Shown here: in pieces, positions 61,076 to 64,000 of the stretch
Position numbering within the stretch: the stretch's first letter is position 1
How the letters are laid out: each line of letters starts with the position of its first letter
DNA from: Schlegelella_A sp038241255
GTDB lineage: Bacteria > Pseudomonadota > Gammaproteobacteria > Burkholderiales > Burkholderiaceae_C
NCBI GenBank assembly: GCA_038241255.1
Contig: JBBRFW010000004.1
Coordinates: 1 to 64,000 of the forward strand
Length of the DNA: 64,000 nucleotides
Direction: 5' to 3'
Made by a program: the position numbers and the translations under genes
Notes under the pieces: generated by a model
Seen by the model: the letters and a program-made list of their open reading frames with translations, nothing else
Databases searched by the model: none
What the model was told of the DNA's origin: nothing

Positions 61076-61533
61076 CGCGCAGCGCCGGCGTTGTCGCTGA
61101 CGACGAAGGGGCCGATGCCGTCGGTCGTGAGCGTCAGGCGCTGGTCGTCGAGACGCAGCAGGATTCGTTGCTCGCCGATCAGCGGCTCCGGGCCGAGGAC
61201 GATCGCCCGCGCGCCGATCACCTGCGCCGAAGTGCTCGCGTCGAGCCATCGCGTCGGCAGCGCCGGACTGGTGGCGAGGCCGACAAAGCGAAAGCCGCTG
61301 CCGTCGGCCTGCTCTGTGAGCGGCTCCCAGCGGGCCGATAGCCCCGACGCGCGCGCCTCGGCGCGTGCGGATTCCAGGAGCGAGGCCAGGCGTGTCGCCT
61401 CATGCTCAAGCTTCGATGCCGCGGGGTCGCGCAAGGCGAGGCTGGCGACGCCGGTGGCGATGGCGATGATGGCGACCACCACCATCAGCTCGATCAAGGT
61501 GAATCCGCGACCACGCAACGGCCCGATCGGCAC
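61072..61533 (-). CDS. gspH: Type II secretion minor pseudopilin GspH
   Basis: 153 residues from a GTG at 61533 (VPIGPLRGRG, then FTLIELMVVVAIIAIATG). A longer frame reaches 61689 but would translate the repeat element and the hairpin at 61559-61629 and put 62 residues before the prepilin site, so it is rejected. ALRDPAASKLEHEATRLASLLESAR is typical GspH. It joins the pseudopilus as a minor component. Confidence 0.9.
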   Translation of the reverse strand: MPIGPLRGRGFTLIELMVVVAIIAIATGVASLALRDPAASKLEHEATRLASLLESARAEARASGLSARWEPLTEQADGSGFRFVGLATSPALPTRWLDASTSAQVIGARAIVLGPEPLIGEQRILLRLDDQRLTLTTDGIGPFVVSDNAGAAR

Positions 61534-61558
61534 TGAACCGGACCGCCCCGGCGGGGTC

Positions 61559-61611
61559 GGCCCCTCCCTCTCGGAGGGAGGCGAGCGAAGCGGGGCGGGA
61601 GCAGCCCTGTC
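61559..61611 (+). repeat. Dispersed GC-rich hairpin repeat, copy 3
   Basis: Reads GGCCCCTCCCTCTCGG, then AGGGAGGCGAGCGAAGCGG and ends GGAGCAGCCCTGTC, matching copies at 39658 and 51212. Lies in the 103-bp gap between gspG and gspH. Confidence 0.75.
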
Positions 61612-61612
61612 C

Positions 61613-61629
61613 CCCTCCTGCGAGGAGGG
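61613..61629 (-). promoter_or_regulatory. Hairpin downstream of gspG
   Basis: CCCTCCT (61613-61619), GCG, AGGAGGG (61623-61629), seven base pairs, eight bases after the gspG stop (61637). With the adjoining repeat it may stabilise or partly terminate the gspG message, so that the major pseudopilin exceeds the minor ones. Confidence 0.5.
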
Positions 61630-61636
61630 CGCGGCC

Positions 61637-62077
61637 CTACTCCCAGGAGCCGATGTCGGCATTCTTGCCTTCGCCCCCGGCCGCGCCATCGGCGCCGAAG
61701 CTGTAGACGTCGATCTCGCCTTTCAGCCCCGGGTTGGCGAACTGGTACGGATGCTTCCAGGGGTCGCTCGGCAGCTTGTCGAGGTACGGCCGCCAGTTGG
61801 GCGGAATCGGACCGACCGTCGGCTTGGCGACCAGTGCCTGCAGTCCCTGCTCACCGCTCGGGTAACGCAGGTTGTCGAGCTTGTAAAGCTTGAGCGCCTG
61901 CATCAGGTTGTTGACATCGGTGCGTGCTGCGGTGACGCGCGCGTCGTCGGCGCGGTCGAGCATGTTGGGAACGATCAGCGCGGCGAGGACACCGATGATG
62001 ACGAGCACCACCATCAGCTCGATCAGCGTGAAGCCGCGGCTGAGGATTCGGCGGCAGTGGCGAGAAGGCATCGACAT
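61637..62077 (-). CDS. gspG: Type II secretion major pseudopilin GspG
   Basis: 146 residues from the ATG at 62077; a second ATG follows at 62071. Prepilin leader with RRILSRG, then FTLIELMVVLVIIGVLAALIVPN, and the GspG core KLDNLRYPSGEQGLQALV, DPWKHPYQF and YSFGADGAAGGEGKNADI containing the calcium-binding acidic loop. First gene of the gspG-H-I-J-K-L-M-N-D-E-F operon and divergent from gspC across 63 bp. Confidence 0.95.
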   Translation of the reverse strand: MSMPSRHCRRILSRGFTLIELMVVLVIIGVLAALIVPNMLDRADDARVTAARTDVNNLMQALKLYKLDNLRYPSGEQGLQALVAKPTVGPIPPNWRPYLDKLPSDPWKHPYQFANPGLKGEIDVYSFGADGAAGGEGKNADIGSWE

Positions 62078-62140
62078 CGTCCCGTGCGGTTCTACCGCTC
62101 CGACGCCCGGAGGCGCAAAGCGTTCCATGATAATCGCCGC

Positions 62141-62830
62141 ATGTTCGCCCGACTGTCAGCGTTCGTGATCTGGTCGCTCGTCGCCGCCACCGCGGTGTTC
62201 TGGGCCCTGCGCCTGGCCGCCAGCCCGGCGCCGGTGCCGCCCTATGCGGTGGCCGTCGGCAGTTCGGTGGCGGTGCGCGGCGACCTCTCGCGTCTGTTCG
62301 GCGCGCCGCAGCGAGCGAGCGTCGTCGCCCAGGGCGCGCCGGAGGCGCCGTCTCGCTTCAAGCTCGTCGGCGTGATGGCGCCGCGCTCGAGCGCGGCCCA
62401 GGCCGAACCCGGTCACGGCCTGGCGCTCATCGCCGTCGACGGCAAGCCGGCCAAGGCTTATGCGGTCGGTGCCCGCGTCGACAGCGATCTCGTCCTGCAG
62501 TCGGTCGGCCTCCGCACGGCGGCGATCGGTCCGGTACGAGGCGCGCGCAGCGTCCTTCTCGAGCTTCCCGCTCTGGCGGCCCCGAACTCGGGCGTCCTGC
62601 CGCCGGTCGGCATGGTGGCCCCTGTGCCCGCTGCGACGACGGCGCGCGGGCAGAGCGCCGCGCAGACAATGGCCGTGCAAGGCGCGCCCGTGCCGAGCGC
62701 CCTACCGGGCGGGGCGCCAGCGCTCGGCCCGCCGCAAGCGCCGATCCTGCAGGCCGACCCGTCGGCTCCTGGCGGGTTGCCGCTGCCGGTACCCGGCATG
62801 CCGATGCCGGGCGGCGTTAATACCCGGTAG
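62141..62830 (+). CDS. gspC: Type II secretion protein GspC-like
   Basis: 229 residues from ATG 62141. One N-terminal membrane helix (5-28), then the homology region: LSRLFGAPQRA and RFKLVGVMAP, with ALIAVDGKPAKAYAVGARVD. The C-terminal 65 residues are proline/alanine-rich, with no PDZ domain, as in other short GspC. Connects the inner platform with the secretin's N0 domain. Transcribed divergently from gspG, ending 12 bp from the convergent ilvA gene. Confidence 0.88.
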   Translation: MFARLSAFVIWSLVAATAVFWALRLAASPAPVPPYAVAVGSSVAVRGDLSRLFGAPQRASVVAQGAPEAPSRFKLVGVMAPRSSAAQAEPGHGLALIAVDGKPAKAYAVGARVDSDLVLQSVGLRTAAIGPVRGARSVLLELPALAAPNSGVLPPVGMVAPVPAATTARGQSAAQTMAVQGAPVPSALPGGAPALGPPQAPILQADPSAPGGLPLPVPGMPMPGGVNTR

Positions 62831-62842
62831 CGTTCGAATCGC

Positions 62843-64000
62843 TCAGGCGAGGAAGAGCCGGTAAGCCGGGTTCGCGGTTTCGTCGGCGCACGGGTAGGCG
62901 AGCGTCGCGAGGAAGTCGCGAAAGCGCTCCTCGTCGGCGGGCGGCACCTGGATGCCGACCAGGATCCGACCGTAGTCGGCACCCTGGTTGCGGTAGTGGA
63001 ACAGGCTGATGTTCCAGCTCACCGGCATGCTCGACAGGAAGCGCATCAGCGCCCCCGGCCGTTCCGGGAACACGAAGCGATAGAGGCGCTCGTCGCGCGC
63101 GAGCGGGCTGCGGCCGCCGACCATGTGGCGCACGTGCTCCTTGGCGAGCTCGTCGCCGGTGAGGTCGACGGCGGCGAAGCCGTGGCTCTCGAACTCTCGC
63201 GCGAGCAGCGCCGATTCGGCGCGGTCGATCGTCGCGATGCCGACCAGGATGTGGGCGACCGACGCTTCCGAGATCCGGTAGTTGAACTCTGTGACCGCGC
63301 GCGGTCCGATCAGTTCGCAAAAGCGGCGAAAGCTGCCGCGCTGCTCGGGGATGGTCACGGCGAACAGCGCCTCCCGCTCCTCGCCCACCTCGGCGCGCTC
63401 GGCGATGAAACGCAGCCGATCGAAGTTCATGTTCGCGCCGCAGGTGATTGCGACGTAGGTCTCGCCGCGCGTCCCGTGAGTGTGGACGTACTGCTTGATG
63501 GCGGCGACGCCGAGCGCGCCGGCCGGCTCGAGGATGCTTCGCGTGTCCTCGAACACGTCCTTGATCGCCGCGCACGCGGCGTCGGTGTCGACGACGACCC
63601 ACTCGTCGACGAGCTCGCGGGCGAGGCGAAAGGTCTCCGCGCCGACCCGCTTCACGGCGGTGCCGTCGGAGAAGAGCCCGACGTCGGCGAGCTCGACGCG
63701 CTCGCCGGCCTCGATCGAGCGCAGCATGGCGTCGGAATCGTTCATCTGGACGCCGACGATCCGGATCTCGGGTCGCACCGCCTTGACAAAGGCGGCGATG
63801 CCCGAGATCAGGCCGCCACCGCCCACGGCGACGAAGATCGCGTCGATCGGACCCTGATGCTGGCGCAGGATCTCCATCGCGACGGTCCCCTGGCCCGCGA
63901 TCACGTCGGGATCGTCGAACGGATGAACGAACGTGAGGCCGCGCTCGGTTTCCAGCGTTGCGGCTTTGGCGTGCGCATCGGAATAGCTGTCGCCGAAGAG
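62843..64000 (-). CDS. ilvA: Threonine ammonia-lyase (biosynthetic), 5' end outside window
   Basis: The frame is open through the right edge (GDSYSDAHAKAATLE and FVHPFDDPDVIAGQGT near the edge), so the N-terminus with the PLP lysine lies beyond 64000. Visible are the PLP-phosphate glycine loop VGGGGLISGIA, then two ACT-like regulatory domains (EREALFAVTIPEQRGSF and LYRFVFPERPGALMRFL), as in the isoleucine-feedback-inhibited IlvA. The first step of isoleucine synthesis (threonine to 2-oxobutyrate). About 385 codons are in the window. Confidence 0.93.
   Translation of the reverse strand, partial: LFGDSYSDAHAKAATLETERGLTFVHPFDDPDVIAGQGTVAMEILRQHQGPIDAIFVAVGGGGLISGIAAFVKAVRPEIRIVGVQMNDSDAMLRSIEAGERVELADVGLFSDGTAVKRVGAETFRLARELVDEWVVVDTDAACAAIKDVFEDTRSILEPAGALGVAAIKQYVHTHGTRGETYVAITCGANMNFDRLRFIAERAEVGEEREALFAVTIPEQRGSFRRFCELIGPRAVTEFNYRISEASVAHILVGIATIDRAESALLAREFESHGFAAVDLTGDELAKEHVRHMVGGRSPLARDERLYRFVFPERPGALMRFLSSMPVSWNISLFHYRNQGADYGRILVGIQVPPADEERFRDFLATLAYPCADETANPAYRLFLA

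Noticed and set aside
61534..61689. Longer start for gspH
   Set aside because: It would translate the dispersed repeat and hairpin and displace the prepilin cleavage site 60 residues from the N-terminus.

Overview
The window is very GC-rich chromosomal DNA (near 70% by eye) with dense, mostly overlapping genes. The order rplM-rpsI, erpA, anmK, M23 peptidase, tyrS, dtd, the complete type II secretion operon with a separate divergent gspC, and the Liv-type transporters tied to CoA ligases all point to a betaproteobacterium of Burkholderiales type. I see no phage, insertion sequence, tRNA, rRNA or CRISPR array. No stretch longer than 300 bases lacks a gene.

Layout. 1-2.3 kb: the 3' part of a PDZ serine protease, an atypical LuxR-type regulator and a membrane cyclic-nucleotide-binding protein. 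2.3-5.9 kb: a disordered small protein and the aroQ-pcaI-pcaJ-pcaF operon (dehydroquinase plus the last beta-ketoadipate steps). 6-10.9 kb: small membrane proteins, CreD, a stand-alone ATP-dependent DNA ligase and an AI-2E-type permease. 11-14.8 kb: two glycosyltransferases, a PAP2 phosphatase, a DUF2334 deacetylase and the frameshifted tail of a lost short-chain dehydrogenase. 14.8-21.4 kb: DNA ligase D, NAD(P)HX dehydratase, a histidine phosphatase, an SDR and an Xre-RES toxin-antitoxin pair. 21.4-30.2 kb: aldo-keto reductase, acyl-CoA synthetase, a DUF3037-HipA-kinase pair, htpG behind a good sigma-32 promoter, a YihE-type kinase, a DUF2726 protein and an acetyltransferase. 30.3-37.1 kb: the conserved ribosomal/erpA/anmK/tyrS/dtd block.

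37.2-50.1 kb (all minus strand) is the most unusual region. A TetR regulator with a leaderless-looking promoter, whose spacer holds a perfect 14-bp palindrome, is followed by four tightly overlapping genes: TetR, a cobalamin-binding subunit, a large acyl-CoA mutase subunit, and a MeaB GTPase fused to a PaaI-type thioesterase. On the same strand follow an acyl-CoA synthetase, a full branched-chain-type ABC transporter (LivG, H, M, substrate-binding protein, F), a small protein and a PaaK-like CoA ligase. The mutase keeps the catalytic histidine but has different residues at the positions that set substrate choice in methylmalonyl-, isobutyryl- and 2-hydroxyisobutyryl-CoA mutases. I read the block as an uptake, CoA-activation and carbon-skeleton-rearrangement pathway for an unidentified carboxylic acid.

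50.2-62.8 kb: a 5'-nucleotidase and the type II secretion genes in transcription order gspG-H-I-J-K-L-M-N-D-E-F, with gspC divergent; gspE carries an apparent one-base frameshift near its 5' end. The window ends inside ilvA. Three copies of a roughly 50-bp GC-rich hairpin repeat sit in intergenic gaps at 39.7, 51.2 and 61.6 kb.
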